From positions 1 to 64,000 of the forward strand of contig JAFZOL010000045.1 in the NCBI GenBank assembly GCA_017550625.1: a DNA stretch of 64,000 nt, given 5' to 3'. The position numbers were made by a program, and so were the translations under genes. Numbering within the stretch: the stretch's first letter is position 1; each line of letters opens with the position of its first letter. The notes beneath the pieces were generated by a model. It made no database searches and was not told the origin of the DNA. It saw only the letters and a list, made by a program, of their open reading frames with translations. The stretch is from Clostridia bacterium. Its GTDB lineage: Bacteria; Bacillota; Clostridia; Oscillospirales; Acutalibacteraceae. Shown in pieces: positions 1 to 8,207 of the stretch.

Positions 1-306
1 TATGGGGCTGTCTCATTAAGCGAGTAATGAGTCCAGATTCCTCATTATCAAGAAGTAAACGCTAACCAAAGCATAACATAAAAAATCTCCCAAAGTGTAA
101 CAGAAACCCAGGTAGATTTGTATAATCCATATAGACCGAATAGATGTCCCATTAATGGGACTAAGCATGTGGTTTACGAATTATCCTTTGGCAATTTGGG
201 AGATTGGCATCTCGAAAAAAACCTTTTCAGAACCTTGAAAACCCTTGTAATATCAACATAAACGGGGCTTTGCTAAGGGGGTTTAGGAAGAGGCTCTCCC
301 ACCAAA
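1..306. other. AT-rich non-coding segment with nested inverted repeats
   Basis: No gene is visible. An 11-bp inverted repeat (84-94 and 195-205, AATCTCCCAAA and its complement) encloses a perfect 16-bp palindrome at 146-161. Bases 4-15 resemble the terminal repeat of some insertion sequences, but no transposase follows. Base composition is clearly more AT-rich than the rest of the window, in keeping with acquired DNA next to the integrase remnant at 428-541. Confidence 0.5.
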
Positions 307-350
307 AGCGCTGAACTTGTTGGTATATCAACGGTTCGGCGCTTTTTTTG
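307..350. terminator. Intrinsic terminator
   Basis: Stem AGCGCTGAAC/GTTCGGCGCT with an inner GTTG/CAAC pairing, followed by seven T on the plus strand. It lies just beyond the 3' end of the integrase remnant and could act in either direction. Confidence 0.6.
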
Positions 351-427
351 CGTCTTGTTTTCGTGCCGTTTGCGCTGCTCTTTTGTCGTGAAAAAACGCG
401 GTTTCTAACCGATTTTCTAACGAAATC

Positions 428-541
428 TCAAGGAATTTTTTTTTCAATGGATTCCACGAGCTTGTTCTTGCTGTTCGCTTGTAGGTGAGAATAGATGTTT
501 GCGGCAGTGGTGTAACTGCTGTGTCCCGCCCATAATCTGCT
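428..541 (-). pseudogene. Tyrosine recombinase (integrase), C-terminal remnant
   Basis: The minus strand encodes about 37 residues ending at a stop at 428-430. They contain LWAGHSS, then IYSHLQ, which match box II of phage-type integrases (the LGHSS-like motif followed by the nucleophilic tyrosine). Only this last part survives. The catalytic Arg/His/Arg region is missing, and upstream the same frame runs through the stop codon of the EF-hand mini-protein at 542-691. I read it as the leftover of an integrated element whose integrase lost its 5' part. Confidence 0.7.
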
Positions 542-691
542 TCAGATTTCGTCATTTTCGTCGGCGGCTTCGTCCTCCCGACACAATTCGTCAAGGGCCA
601 TAAACCCGACGGCGGCCTCTATATCGTCGGTCTGACCGTCTCCGTCGAAATCGAACAGCCCGCCGAAGAAATCATCGTTATTCCAAATCAT
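542..691 (-). CDS. EF-hand mini-protein (49 aa)
   Basis: Too short for routine gene calling but convincing. The ATG at 691 follows a GGAGG-type ribosome site and lies 14 bases after the macrodomain gene stop, so the two are probably cotranscribed. Residues 14-25 form a complete 12-residue EF-hand calcium loop, with Asp at positions 1, 3 and 5, Gly at 6 and Glu at 12 (DFDGDGQTDDIE). The rest is acidic (net negative, FFGGLFDF before the loop, a poly-acidic end). There is no signal peptide, so it should be cytosolic. Similar short Asp-rich proteins occur in gut Firmicutes, but I cannot name a function; calcium binding is inferred from the loop. Its stop codon is in frame with the integrase remnant. 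Confidence 0.6.
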   Translation of the reverse strand: MIWNNDDFFGGLFDFDGDGQTDDIEAAVGFMALDELCREDEAADENDEI

Positions 692-705
692 AAAACAGCC
701 TCCGT

Positions 706-1239
706 TCAGTCAGCGTATTCCGGGGCGATATCCGCGAGCGTTTGCTGCCCCAGAGAATAAATGGAGTCGTCAATTACCGCAAACACGACTTTGAGATCCA
801 CGTCCGGGTTCTTCCGGAAGAAGTCGCGGCAGGCCTGGATCGCTTTGCGCCAGGCCTTGTCGTGCGGATAACCGAAAATGCCTGCGGAGATGAGGGGGAA
901 GCCGATGGATCGGCAGCCGTTTGCTACGGCAAGTTCCAGCGATTTGCGGTAAGCGTCGTACAGCTTCTGCGCCTCAGCGTTATCCCCGCCATACCAGACC
1001 GGTCCGACCGCGTGGATAATGTACTTTGCGTTCAGTCCGAACGCGGGTGTGATCACGGCGGAACCGGTGTCACAGTGACCGATGGCGTCGCAGGCTGCCT
1101 GCAGCTCAGCTCTGCCGGCAGCGGCGAAGATGACGCCGCATACGCCGCCGCCCGCCTGCAGCGAAGAATTCGCGGCGTTGACGATGGCGTCCGTGCCTAC
1201 GTGCGTGATGCCGGTTTTCTGTATACTGATCGAACTCAT
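706..1239 (-). CDS. Macrodomain protein (O-acetyl-ADP-ribose deacetylase-like)
   Basis: 177 aa, one complete macrodomain. Visible family motifs are DAIVNAANSSLQAGGGVCG at residues 17-36 (the ADP-ribose pocket with the catalytic-type Asn and GGG loop), a HAVGP strand near 76, and GFPLISAGIFGYP near 113 (the second phosphate loop). Such enzymes hydrolyse O-acetyl-ADP-ribose or remove ADP-ribose from proteins or nucleic acids in the cytosol. The start follows GGAGG by 7 bases. It is followed 14 bases later by the EF-hand mini-protein. No DarT-like ADP-ribosyltransferase is adjacent, so an antitoxin role is not supported. Confidence 0.88.
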   Translation of the reverse strand: MSSISIQKTGITHVGTDAIVNAANSSLQAGGGVCGVIFAAAGRAELQAACDAIGHCDTGSAVITPAFGLNAKYIIHAVGPVWYGGDNAEAQKLYDAYRKSLELAVANGCRSIGFPLISAGIFGYPHDKAWRKAIQACRDFFRKNPDVDLKVVFAVIDDSIYSLGQQTLADIAPEYAD

Positions 1240-1522
1240 AGATATTCCTCCAATTATATACGTTGCCTATATATTAATATAAAATATCTGTCTGCGTCAA
1301 CTGATTGCGGTCCCAAAAAGCGGTCTCTGCGGTTGGAAAGTGAGTGTTTTGTGCGGCAGGGTCTCAAAAAATGAGGTCATATCTATAAAAACGGGCGTTC
1401 GATTTCGTGCGTTTGGGTACGGCGGATTCTTTGGGTGCGCTTCCGGCGTCGTTTTGATGCCTCTACGGAAAGCCTTTTACGAGCCGGTTTTTGAGCCGGT
1501 TTTTTTTGGGTTATTAACTCAG
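1240..1522. other. Intergenic, no gene seen
   Basis: Holds the 5' region of the macrodomain gene (an AT-rich stretch at 1245-1290 probably contains its promoter; the best -35 is TTGACG, with no good -10 at 17 bp) and a GAGCCGGTTTTT direct repeat at 1481-1503. No reading frame resembles a gene. Confidence 0.5.
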
Positions 1523-1557
1523 AAAAAAACGCACCGCCCAACCGGGCGGTGCGTTTT
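1523..1557 (-). terminator. Terminator of the 498-aa secreted repeat protein
   Basis: Perfect 11-bp stem ACGCACCGCCC/GGGCGGTGCGT, with a run of A on the plus strand (T on the minus transcript). Confidence 0.85.
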
Positions 1558-1597
1558 CGGTCAAAAGATATGATTTCCGGCGGGATCCTGCGTTTAT

Positions 1598-3094
1598 TCA
1601 GCGGATGACGCCGTAAATATATGTGAGGATATAAATAACGAGGTGTATAATGCCGAGCAGCCCATCGAACAGCCCGCCGTCATGCGTTTCGCCGCAAAGC
1701 AGGCAGGCACCGTCGGAACCGGTCGGCTCATCCGGGGCCGCTTCGCCTGTTGCGGGAATCACGGCGCCCACGGCGAGCGTCTGCCCGCAAACCGTGCATA
1801 CCGTATCTCCGGTGTAGCCGTCCTCGGTCGCGGTCGCCTCTTTTGCGTTCACGATCGTCCCGGTATGCGCGCCGGTCGGCGCGAGAACCGTGTTTTCGCT
1901 TTGCGTTTTGCCGCAAACGGAGCAGACCTCATGCTTTTTGCCGGCTGCGCCGCAGGTGGGTTCGTCGTCGATCACCCAATTCCAAAGGTGTTTGCAGGTC
2001 AGCGTAGCATCGGCAAGCGCCGCCACCTGCTCGGCAGAAAGCGTCCCGCTGTAATCGTTTTCACCGTCGGTCAGCGTCTGGCCGTCCTTTACGGTGACAG
2101 TGGCGTTCGGGAGAAAACCGCTGAAGGTATAGCTGCTGTCCGGCGTGTCCGCGCCGAGGGTCACAACGGCGTCCTCCGCGCTCGGATAAACGCCGAACGT
2201 GTTGCCGGATATATTGACTGTGCCGCCGGTGACCGAGATCGGCCCGCGGGAAAACAGCCCCATGGTATTGCCCGTCGCGTTCACGGTGCCGCCGGAAATG
2301 CTGACGCCGGAGGCAGCCGAAATGCCCATGCTGCGGCCCGTTGCGGTCACGCTGCCTCCGGTGATCGAAACGCTGCCGGAAGAGGAATATAAGCCGTTCA
2401 TACCGACGGAGGTCACGGTGCCGCCGGAGATCAGAATATCGCCGGTGCTCATAAGCGCCATGGAGTTGGCCGATTGCACGTTGAGCTTGCCGCCGCTGAC
2501 GGTCACCGTTCCGTTGACGGTCATGGACGCGGTATCGGTCTCACCGCCGGCAATGATCAAATCCTTTGTATAAAGTCCGTCCGCGTGTACAACACCGCCA
2601 AAAACGGACAGCGTGCCGTTGCGGGTGTCGGCCATGAGCCCCGTGGTCGTGACGTTTCCGCCGAAAATCGCAACGTCTCCGCTCCCGGCGTAGATGCGGC
2701 TCGATAACCGCAGCGTCCCCGTGCCGTTCTCCTGCGCGAACAGGCGAAGAGAGCCGTTCTCCGAAATGAGATTGAAGGTGTTTTGATTGGTGATCGTCCA
2801 GCTCGCGCCGTCGGCAAGGATCAGGTTCGCAACGGCGTCAAACGTGTGGATGACACTGTCGCCGGTGTATTCTCCCTCGAGAACATACCAATTTGTTTCG
2901 CCCGCCGCGCCGATGAGTCCCGCGCCGGGCGTAAGCGCAACGGCTTCCACGGTCTGCGGTTCGCCGTTTTCGTCGATATAGCTCACGGTTTCCGCGTTGA
3001 CCGGGCGCGCGTCGTCGGCATAGGCTGCCAAACCCTGAACGGAAAGCAGCATGCACAGCGTTAACAAAACGGAAAGTGTTTTTTTCAGTTTCAT
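1598..3094 (-). CDS. Secreted repeat protein with C-terminal Cys/His-helix tail
   Basis: 498 aa from the ATG at 3094; the start at 3109 overlaps the GGGAGG ribosome site and is rejected. A signal peptide (MKLKKTLSVLLTLCM..., cleavage near AYA) is followed by a long region (about residues 70-330) of short repeats of the form I-SGG-V, the pattern of a right-handed beta-helix. Two Cys-x2-Cys-G repeats then follow (CSVCGKT, CTVCGQT, about residues 385-445), of a kind common in gut Firmicutes surface proteins. The end carries CLLCGETHDGG and a roughly 25-residue hydrophobic helix. That tail closely resembles the end of the subtilase at 21868. Function unknown; a surface adhesin or carbohydrate binder is a reasonable guess. 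Confidence 0.75.
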   Translation of the reverse strand: MKLKKTLSVLLTLCMLLSVQGLAAYADDARPVNAETVSYIDENGEPQTVEAVALTPGAGLIGAAGETNWYVLEGEYTGDSVIHTFDAVANLILADGASWTITNQNTFNLISENGSLRLFAQENGTGTLRLSSRIYAGSGDVAIFGGNVTTTGLMADTRNGTLSVFGGVVHADGLYTKDLIIAGGETDTASMTVNGTVTVSGGKLNVQSANSMALMSTGDILISGGTVTSVGMNGLYSSSGSVSITGGSVTATGRSMGISAASGVSISGGTVNATGNTMGLFSRGPISVTGGTVNISGNTFGVYPSAEDAVVTLGADTPDSSYTFSGFLPNATVTVKDGQTLTDGENDYSGTLSAEQVAALADATLTCKHLWNWVIDDEPTCGAAGKKHEVCSVCGKTQSENTVLAPTGAHTGTIVNAKEATATEDGYTGDTVCTVCGQTLAVGAVIPATGEAAPDEPTGSDGACLLCGETHDGGLFDGLLGIIHLVIYILTYIYGVIR

Positions 3095-3122
3095 AAATAA
3101 GCCTCCCATATTGAATCAATTC

Positions 3123-3151
3123 ATTTTACCACAGTATTCCGAACAAAACAA
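3123..3151 (-). promoter_or_regulatory. Promoter, TTGTTT-N17-TAAAAT
   Basis: Hexamers at 3146-3151 and 3123-3128 with exact 17-bp spacing, just ahead of the 498-aa secreted protein gene. Confidence 0.6.
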
Positions 3152-3246
3152 CAATCGCGGTCAAAAAAACGGTTCCCGGGAACTGATTTTTGAGAGTGAC
3201 CGGGGAATATGAAACGCGTATTGTTTCAGTTCGGTTTGTGAAACGC

Positions 3247-4086
3247 TTACGGTTGCTCTGTTTGCGAAAAGGCGACATAGAAGGTCTGCGAATACAGCTC
3301 GGTATACCAATCCGTTTCGCCGTCCGCCTGCCATCCGTCGGGAACGCCTGCGATCTGAACGTGGTACTCCGCCGGAGGTCCGGTAAATACCGCAACGCCC
3401 TTGTCGTTTGAGGTGACGGGGAAACAAGCGTTGTCCGTACAGAAATTGACGGTAACGTTTGCGATATCCTCATAGTTTTCACTGCCGTAGCAGTTGACTG
3501 TGTAGGTACACACGGCCGGATCGTAACGATCGCCGGTGTAACCGTCAAACCAGTCGAGAAACTCCTGCGAGCTGGTCTTCGCGCCCATTTCCACAGAGGC
3601 AACGCGCCGGTTCCGGTCAACAAGGATCGAAGTGGGATACCCTGTTACAAAACGTTCACGGAGTCCGAGGCCGGGCTCGTGGCCGACCGGGAACGTGATG
3701 CCGAGCTTCTGCGCGTATTCAAGCAGGATCTCATCGGTGTCGTCGGGGTCTACGGACAGCGCGACAACGCCGATCTTATCCGCGCTTTGCTGCCACGCCT
3801 CCTGCATGGCCGGAAACTCCATCTCGCAGGGCGGGCAGAAGGTACCGAACAGATTGATCAGCACCATTTCATGATCCTTCAGCGCTTCGGACAGCGTAAA
3901 CAGCGAGCCGTCGATGCATTGAACGGTAAAATCATCCACGATCACAGACGCGGCGCCGGCGTCCCCCGCGGAGGACGACGTGCCGGGATCGGATACCGGC
4001 TCAGTTGTTTCGGGCGGTTTTTCTCCGCATCCGGCAAGGCTGCCGAAAATGAACATAAGTGCAACCAGAATACAGATTTTTTTCAT
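3247..4086 (-). CDS. TlpA-like thioredoxin-fold lipoprotein
   Basis: 279 aa. A lipoprotein signal ends in LAGC (lipidated Cys20), so the protein sits on the outer face of the membrane. Residues 45-170 are a thioredoxin/AhpC-TSA fold with the redox motif FCPPC (Cys84 and Cys87) and a cis-Pro at 151 (GYPTS). The family reduces or oxidises disulfides in exported proteins or delivers electrons outside the membrane. Residues 180-279 form an unusual extra domain, a beta-rich module with four more cysteines (CTYTVNC, FCTDNAC) resembling a carboxypeptidase-regulatory-like beta sandwich. It has its own promoter at 4221-4249 and no terminator I can see before the next minus-strand gene. Confidence 0.8.
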   Translation of the reverse strand: MKKICILVALMFIFGSLAGCGEKPPETTEPVSDPGTSSSAGDAGAASVIVDDFTVQCIDGSLFTLSEALKDHEMVLINLFGTFCPPCEMEFPAMQEAWQQSADKIGVVALSVDPDDTDEILLEYAQKLGITFPVGHEPGLGLRERFVTGYPTSILVDRNRRVASVEMGAKTSSQEFLDWFDGYTGDRYDPAVCTYTVNCYGSENYEDIANVTVNFCTDNACFPVTSNDKGVAVFTGPPAEYHVQIAGVPDGWQADGETDWYTELYSQTFYVAFSQTEQP

Positions 4087-4220
4087 GATATATCATTTCC
4101 CTTCACAAAATGCCGACAGGCCGCTTTTCTCCGAGCTTTCCGCGCGCTCAAAAGGAAGCGCTCACCCCTTTTGGTTATTTATAATAACTTTTCGGATGCG
4201 GCGGAATACGTTATATCCTT

Positions 4221-4249
4221 ATGATACCATTCTTTATAAAAAATAACAA
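4221..4249 (-). promoter_or_regulatory. Promoter, TTGTTA-N17-TATCAT
   Basis: Hexamers at 4244-4249 and 4221-4226; reads toward the TlpA-like lipoprotein gene, with a 135-base leader. Confidence 0.55.
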
Positions 4250-4485
4250 GTGTTTTATTCAAAACAAAAACCGTGAGAGCGGACTTTGTTGAAAGAGGGA
4301 AACACGATATCGATGCAGCAGCGTTCGGATAACGGAACTGTTTTTCCCGCGGCATGAGGGAAGAATCCGGAGCTGCGAAAGGGTTTTCATTCGATCCGGT
4401 CCCGCTCGCAGTCACGGCGGGGTCCTTTTGTGCCGTCCGAATAAAACGGGGCGGCGCATCGATTTGCCGATTTTTTGATTATCTG

Positions 4486-4514
4486 TTGCGATATCGCGGA
4501 ACCTGTGATATGAT
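4486..4514 (+). promoter_or_regulatory. Promoter, TTGCGA-N17-TATGAT
   Basis: Hexamers at 4486-4491 and 4509-4514, 52 bases before the beta-propeller gene start. It likely drives the three-gene set 4566-7563. Confidence 0.65.
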
Positions 4515-4565
4515 GGTTCTTGCAGGAGCCGCGACAAAAAACCGGAACACACGGAGGGGTAGAAA

Positions 4566-5945
4566 ATGCAAAACGTATATCTGGTCCTGAAAACGCTGCT
4601 TGTCGGCCTTTACGCCGTGATCTCGGTGTTCAGCCCCATCGCCGGGGGCGGGGACTTCGCCCCGTCGGCGTCCGTTGAACCCGGCGATCCCGCAAAATAC
4701 ATTCACGCCGACGCCGTTGACACCGGTGTGGAGATCTACACGCCGAAAGAGCAGGGCGGCGGCTATCACTACGGCCCGTCGATGATCCTCAACACCGACG
4801 GCAGTCTGGACGTCTGGTGCGCGACGGACGGCCCCGGCGACGTTTCCGACTTCGTGGGCTATTACCGCCTGTATGACGGCGGAAAACGGCGCAGCATCGA
4901 AAAGACCGTCATAGAACCCACCGGCGGCGGCTGGGACAACCTTGCGGTCTGCGACCCGGGCGTCATCAAGTTCGGCGGCTACTATTACATCGGCTACACG
5001 ACGACGCTCGACAAGCGCGGCGTGGACAACGATATCTGTGTCGCCCGCAGCAAAAACCCCGACGGCCCTTACGAAAAATGGACGGGCAGCGGCTGGGGCT
5101 CCGAGCCGGTCCCGCTGATCGAATACACCGACAACCCCGATTACTGGGGCGCGGGCGAGCCGTCGTTCGTCCTGATGGGCGACGAGCTCTATATCTACTA
5201 CAGCTGGAACACTTCCACGACCTCGACCCGCCTTGCCGTCGCGGACGCGACGGACGAAAACTGGCCCGCGACGCTGGAGTATAAGGGCGTGGCGATCCCC
5301 GACAAGAACGGCGGCGATTCCGCCGACGTGAAATATCTTGACGAATACGGACGCTTCATCGCCGTTTTCACGGAAAAGCGGTTCTCTTCCGACAGCTACG
5401 TCGCGGTGTGGGAATCCTTTGACGGGCTGAATTTCCGTCCGTGCGACGTCATAAAGACCAACACCATAGAGAACCTCCACAACTGCGGGATCTCCGGCCG
5501 TGCCGACGGCCATATCGGCGCGGGAGATCCGGTTTATCTCGGCTACGGCTACGGCGTATGGGGCGGGGTCGGCTGGCCGACGCAGCTGCATGAACTGGAT
5601 CTCTATCTTGCCGACGAGCCGATGACGGACGACACCGCGGAAAAGAACATCAAAATGGATATCACCACCCGGCCGAGCCGTTTGATCTCGGGCTACGTCA
5701 CCGTCAAACCCGAGAAGCTGGAATATACCATCTCCAAGCCGACGGAGCTCTGGGTCATGGCGTACGACGGCGACGGCTACGTGTTCCCCGTGCTCGTCGG
5801 AACGCGGTTTTACGGCTACGACAGATCCGTGATCCGGATGGTCGGCGGACTGATGATCCCCGTCGGCGAGGGGTCGACAAGGGTCTTCCTCGAGTGGAAC
5901 GGAATACGCTCCGATTGCCTTGTGCACGTCGTGAAAGACGACTGA
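4566..5945 (+). CDS. Exported five-bladed beta-propeller protein, GH43-like
   Basis: 459 aa. The N-terminus (LVLKTLLVGLYAVISVFSPIAGGG) is a signal peptide or membrane anchor. The body repeats blades of the type YHYGPSMILNTDG, DPGVIKFGGYYYIGYTT and GEPSFVLMGDELYIYYS, a pattern seen in GH43/GH117-type five-bladed propellers acting on glycans at the cell surface. Acidic residues sit at blade starts (CDPGVIKF, WGAGEPSF), but I cannot assign the catalytic triad. The final 90 residues look like a separate beta-sandwich. GGAGGGG precedes the ATG by 5 bases. It is first in a likely operon with two lipoproteins (gaps 67 and 39 bases). Substrate unknown. Confidence 0.6.
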   Translation: MQNVYLVLKTLLVGLYAVISVFSPIAGGGDFAPSASVEPGDPAKYIHADAVDTGVEIYTPKEQGGGYHYGPSMILNTDGSLDVWCATDGPGDVSDFVGYYRLYDGGKRRSIEKTVIEPTGGGWDNLAVCDPGVIKFGGYYYIGYTTTLDKRGVDNDICVARSKNPDGPYEKWTGSGWGSEPVPLIEYTDNPDYWGAGEPSFVLMGDELYIYYSWNTSTTSTRLAVADATDENWPATLEYKGVAIPDKNGGDSADVKYLDEYGRFIAVFTEKRFSSDSYVAVWESFDGLNFRPCDVIKTNTIENLHNCGISGRADGHIGAGDPVYLGYGYGVWGGVGWPTQLHELDLYLADEPMTDDTAEKNIKMDITTRPSRLISGYVTVKPEKLEYTISKPTELWVMAYDGDGYVFPVLVGTRFYGYDRSVIRMVGGLMIPVGEGSTRVFLEWNGIRSDCLVHVVKDD

Positions 5946-6012
5946 TCTTTTTTTGAAAGCCTGCCGGGAGCCGGATGCGGCGGGAGAATACGGAATAAAG
6001 GTGATTCGATAA

Positions 6013-6822
6013 ATGTCTGCTCATATCGGAAAAACGATAGGCGTCCTTCTGGCCGCGGCGGTCGCCGTGGCGGCGGGGTTGTCGCTGTTGTCCGGCTGCG
6101 CCGGCGGCGGGGAGGAAAAGCAGGCCGTCGTCTACGAGGACATGAAGGCGTCCTTTGATCAGGCGGGGCTGCTTTCGTCCAATATCGGGATCTTCACGAA
6201 GACCGTCAGCGGCGACGCCGTCTCTTACGGCGAGTGCGGCAGCGGTGTGATCATAGAAAAGCGCGACGGCGATTACTACGCGCTGACGGCGGCGCACGTG
6301 GTCGGCGCCGAAAACGCGACGCTGCTCGTGTTCACCGTGAACACCGAGATGAAAACGGACGACATCCCCGGCTACGAGGACCTGAACCTGCTCTCGCAGG
6401 AGACCTACGAATCGATGGTCACGGCCGAGGTCGTGTTCGTCAGCAGCCGGGACGACCTTGCCGTGATCCGCTTTGCTTCGGACGAAGACCTTGCGGTCGC
6501 GGAGCTTGCCGACGCCGACCCCGCGAAGGGCGACCGCATCCTGTGCGTGGGGAACCCGCAGAACGACTGGTTCGCCGTGTCTTACGGCAATGTCACGTCC
6601 GGCATTGAGAGATTCGGCGAAACGCAGGACCACCCCAGCAACGCCATGCGACACTCGGCATATATTCAGGTGGGCAGCAGCGGCGGCGCGGCCTTCGGCG
6701 AGGATATGAAGCTCGCGGGCGTCACGCCGGGCGCGTCCCTGTCGCCCGACGGCAAAACCTTTTATTACGGCGTGCTGATCCCGGTCAGCGAGATCCGGCA
6801 GTGCCTTGCCGAGTGGAAATGA
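6013..6822 (+). CDS. Trypsin-like serine protease lipoprotein (S1C type)
   Basis: 269 aa. The lipobox LLSGC places a lipidated cysteine at residue 29, so the enzyme faces outward. The chymotrypsin-fold triad is complete: His95 in TAAHVVG, Asp148 in RDDLAVI and Ser223 in GSSGGAAF. It ends soon after the protease fold and has no PDZ domain, so it is shorter than DegP/HtrA. A role in processing or quality control of surface proteins is inferred. It lies in the same orientation between the propeller and the carboxypeptidase genes. Confidence 0.8.
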   Translation: MSAHIGKTIGVLLAAAVAVAAGLSLLSGCAGGGEEKQAVVYEDMKASFDQAGLLSSNIGIFTKTVSGDAVSYGECGSGVIIEKRDGDYYALTAAHVVGAENATLLVFTVNTEMKTDDIPGYEDLNLLSQETYESMVTAEVVFVSSRDDLAVIRFASDEDLAVAELADADPAKGDRILCVGNPQNDWFAVSYGNVTSGIERFGETQDHPSNAMRHSAYIQVGSSGGAAFGEDMKLAGVTPGASLSPDGKTFYYGVLIPVSEIRQCLAEWK

Positions 6823-6861
6823 CCGCAGACACACCAAGCAATACACAGAAAGGAAATCAAC

Positions 6862-7563
6862 ATGAAAAAAGTACTTGTATGCGTTTTATCCCTTGTCATC
6901 GCGCTTGCGCTGTTTTCCGCCTGCGGGAAGCCCGATGACGGCGGAGAGCAAAAAACCGACTATCTCGTTCTGGTCAACAAGCAGCACAAGCTGCCCGAAA
7001 CCTGGGAAGAAACCGTGGAGCTCGAGGACGCGACGAACACGATCCCCGAGGGCGTGGAGCTGACCGAAGACAGCGACTACCTTGCCACCGACGTGTTCAA
7101 GGTTGAAAAGAAGGCTCTGAAGGCGTTCAGGAACCTGCAGGCCGACCTGGAAGGGGAGGGCATCATCATCCTGCTGGACAGCACCTACCGGTCCGTGGCC
7201 CGTCAGGAGGAGCTCTGGTCGGAATTCGAAGAAAAATACGGCCTTGAATACACGCAGAACACCGTTGCCGTGCCCGGCACCTCCGAGCATCACACCGGCC
7301 TTGCCATCGACGTGTGCATCGTCAAGGACGGCGCCGTGATCAACGAAAACGCCGACATAATCGCCGAGCGCGAAATTTTCGCGAAGATCCACGCGAAGCT
7401 CGCGGACTACGGCTTCATCCTCCGCTTCCCGGAGGGCGGCAAGGCGATCACCGGTTACGATTACGAGCCGTGGCACTTCCGCTATGTCGACAGCCCCGAG
7501 ATCGCGAAAGAGATCATGGACAAGGGCCTGACGCTCGAGGAATACCTCGGCGCCGCCTCCTGA
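6862..7563 (+). CDS. D-Ala-D-Ala carboxypeptidase lipoprotein (VanY/M15-like)
   Basis: 233 aa with a lipoprotein signal (FSACGK, Cys21). The LAS zinc-peptidase signatures are present: SEHHTGLAIDV near residues 141-151 (zinc His and Asp) and EPWHFRYV near 203-210 (catalytic Glu and zinc His). It should trim the terminal D-alanine of peptidoglycan stems outside the membrane. The AAAGGAAATC ribosome site is well placed. It is last in the 4566-7563 operon, before a terminator at 7702-7739. No van regulatory genes are present, so resistance is not implied. Confidence 0.85.
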   Translation: MKKVLVCVLSLVIALALFSACGKPDDGGEQKTDYLVLVNKQHKLPETWEETVELEDATNTIPEGVELTEDSDYLATDVFKVEKKALKAFRNLQADLEGEGIIILLDSTYRSVARQEELWSEFEEKYGLEYTQNTVAVPGTSEHHTGLAIDVCIVKDGAVINENADIIAEREIFAKIHAKLADYGFILRFPEGGKAITGYDYEPWHFRYVDSPEIAKEIMDKGLTLEEYLGAAS

Positions 7564-7701
7564 GCCGCCGGGAACGAAGGCTCCGGGTCTCAAAAAACGG
7601 TCCGTTGCCGACCGTGCGGGGCGGTTTGATATGAAGATCGCGAAACAGGAGAGCGGGAAAGCGCCCGGTTGACCGCGCCGCTTTTCCCTTGCAGATAACA
7701 C

Positions 7702-7739
7702 AAAAACCGCGGAGGAGGACGCCTTCGCGGTTTTCTTTT
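7702..7739 (+). terminator. Bidirectional terminator between convergent operons
   Basis: Stem AAACCGCG/CGCGGTTT followed by TTCTTTT, with A-rich sequence on the other side. Another GGGAAAGCG/CGCTTTTCCC pairing precedes it at about 7656-7690. Confidence 0.7.
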
Positions 7740-7754
7740 CTATGGGGCGGCGGT

Positions 7755-8195
7755 TCACTCGCCGTCGGTTTGTTGATAGATGAGGTCCATCGCGTGCCTC
7801 AGCTGCTCTTCGAAGGTTTCGGCGGGGATCAGGGCGATGCCGGCCTCGTCGCCGATCACGATCAGCCGCCTGCCGCCCGAAAGGCCGTATTTCTCCCGCG
7901 CGCCCTTGGGGATCACGATCTGGCCGCGGTCGTTGACGGTCACCGTGCCCCAGATGCTCTTGCCCTTCGGCGCGGGCGGGATCGTGCCCACGCCGTCCAC
8001 CGTTTCGGTCTTCACGAGGCCGTCGAGGGTGGTGCCGTACACCTGCGCCAAAAGGCTGCATTTTTCGATGTCGGGCACCGTGAGGCCGCTCTCCCACTTG
8101 GCGTAGGCCTGCCGCGAGATGCCGATCTTTTCGGCGATCTCTTCCTGTGAATAGCCGTGCATCCGGCGCAGCATCGTCAGGTTGTCGCTCAGCAT
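7755..8195 (-). CDS. XRE-AbrB two-headed transcriptional regulator
   Basis: 146 aa. Residues 1-60 are an XRE-type helix-turn-helix (YSQEEIAEKIGISRQAYAKWE). Residues 78-125 are a SpoVT/AbrB-type swapped-hairpin DNA-binding domain (GTVTVNDRGQIVIPKGARE, then LSGGRRLIVIGDE). Two different DNA-binding folds in one short chain is a known but uncommon arrangement. The gene lies 12 bases after the ABC permease gene in the same operon and probably regulates it from the promoter at 9628-9656, whose flank carries TTTGATTTG/GTGATT-type short repeats. Confidence 0.82.
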   Translation of the reverse strand: MLSDNLTMLRRMHGYSQEEIAEKIGISRQAYAKWESGLTVPDIEKCSLLAQVYGTTLDGLVKTETVDGVGTIPPAPKGKSIWGTVTVNDRGQIVIPKGAREKYGLSGGRRLIVIGDEAGIALIPAETFEEQLRHAMDLIYQQTDGE

Positions 8196-8207
8196 GGTTT
8201 TTCCTCC

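Larger units (their letters stand above)
4087..4565. other. Divergent intergenic region
   Basis: 479 bases between the TlpA-like gene (minus) and the beta-propeller operon (plus). It carries one promoter in each direction (4221-4249 minus, 4486-4514 plus). I found no convincing gene between them. Confidence 0.6.

Noticed and set aside
4-15. Insertion-sequence terminus at the left edge
   Set aside because: GGGGCTGTCTCA resembles some IS ends, but there is no transposase and no matching second end in view; too short to call.
706-1239. DarTG-type toxin-antitoxin or viral-defence role for the macrodomain gene
   Set aside because: No ADP-ribosyltransferase gene adjacent; only the EF-hand mini-gene and integrase remnant.
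4179-4415. 78-codon minus-strand frame in the 4.1-4.5 kb gap
   Set aside because: No ribosome site, no recognisable composition, and it overlaps the promoter of the TlpA-like gene.
6862-7563. Vancomycin resistance determinant
   Set aside because: The protein has VanY-like catalytic motifs but no van ligase, dehydrogenase or two-component genes are nearby; ordinary peptidoglycan trimming is more likely.
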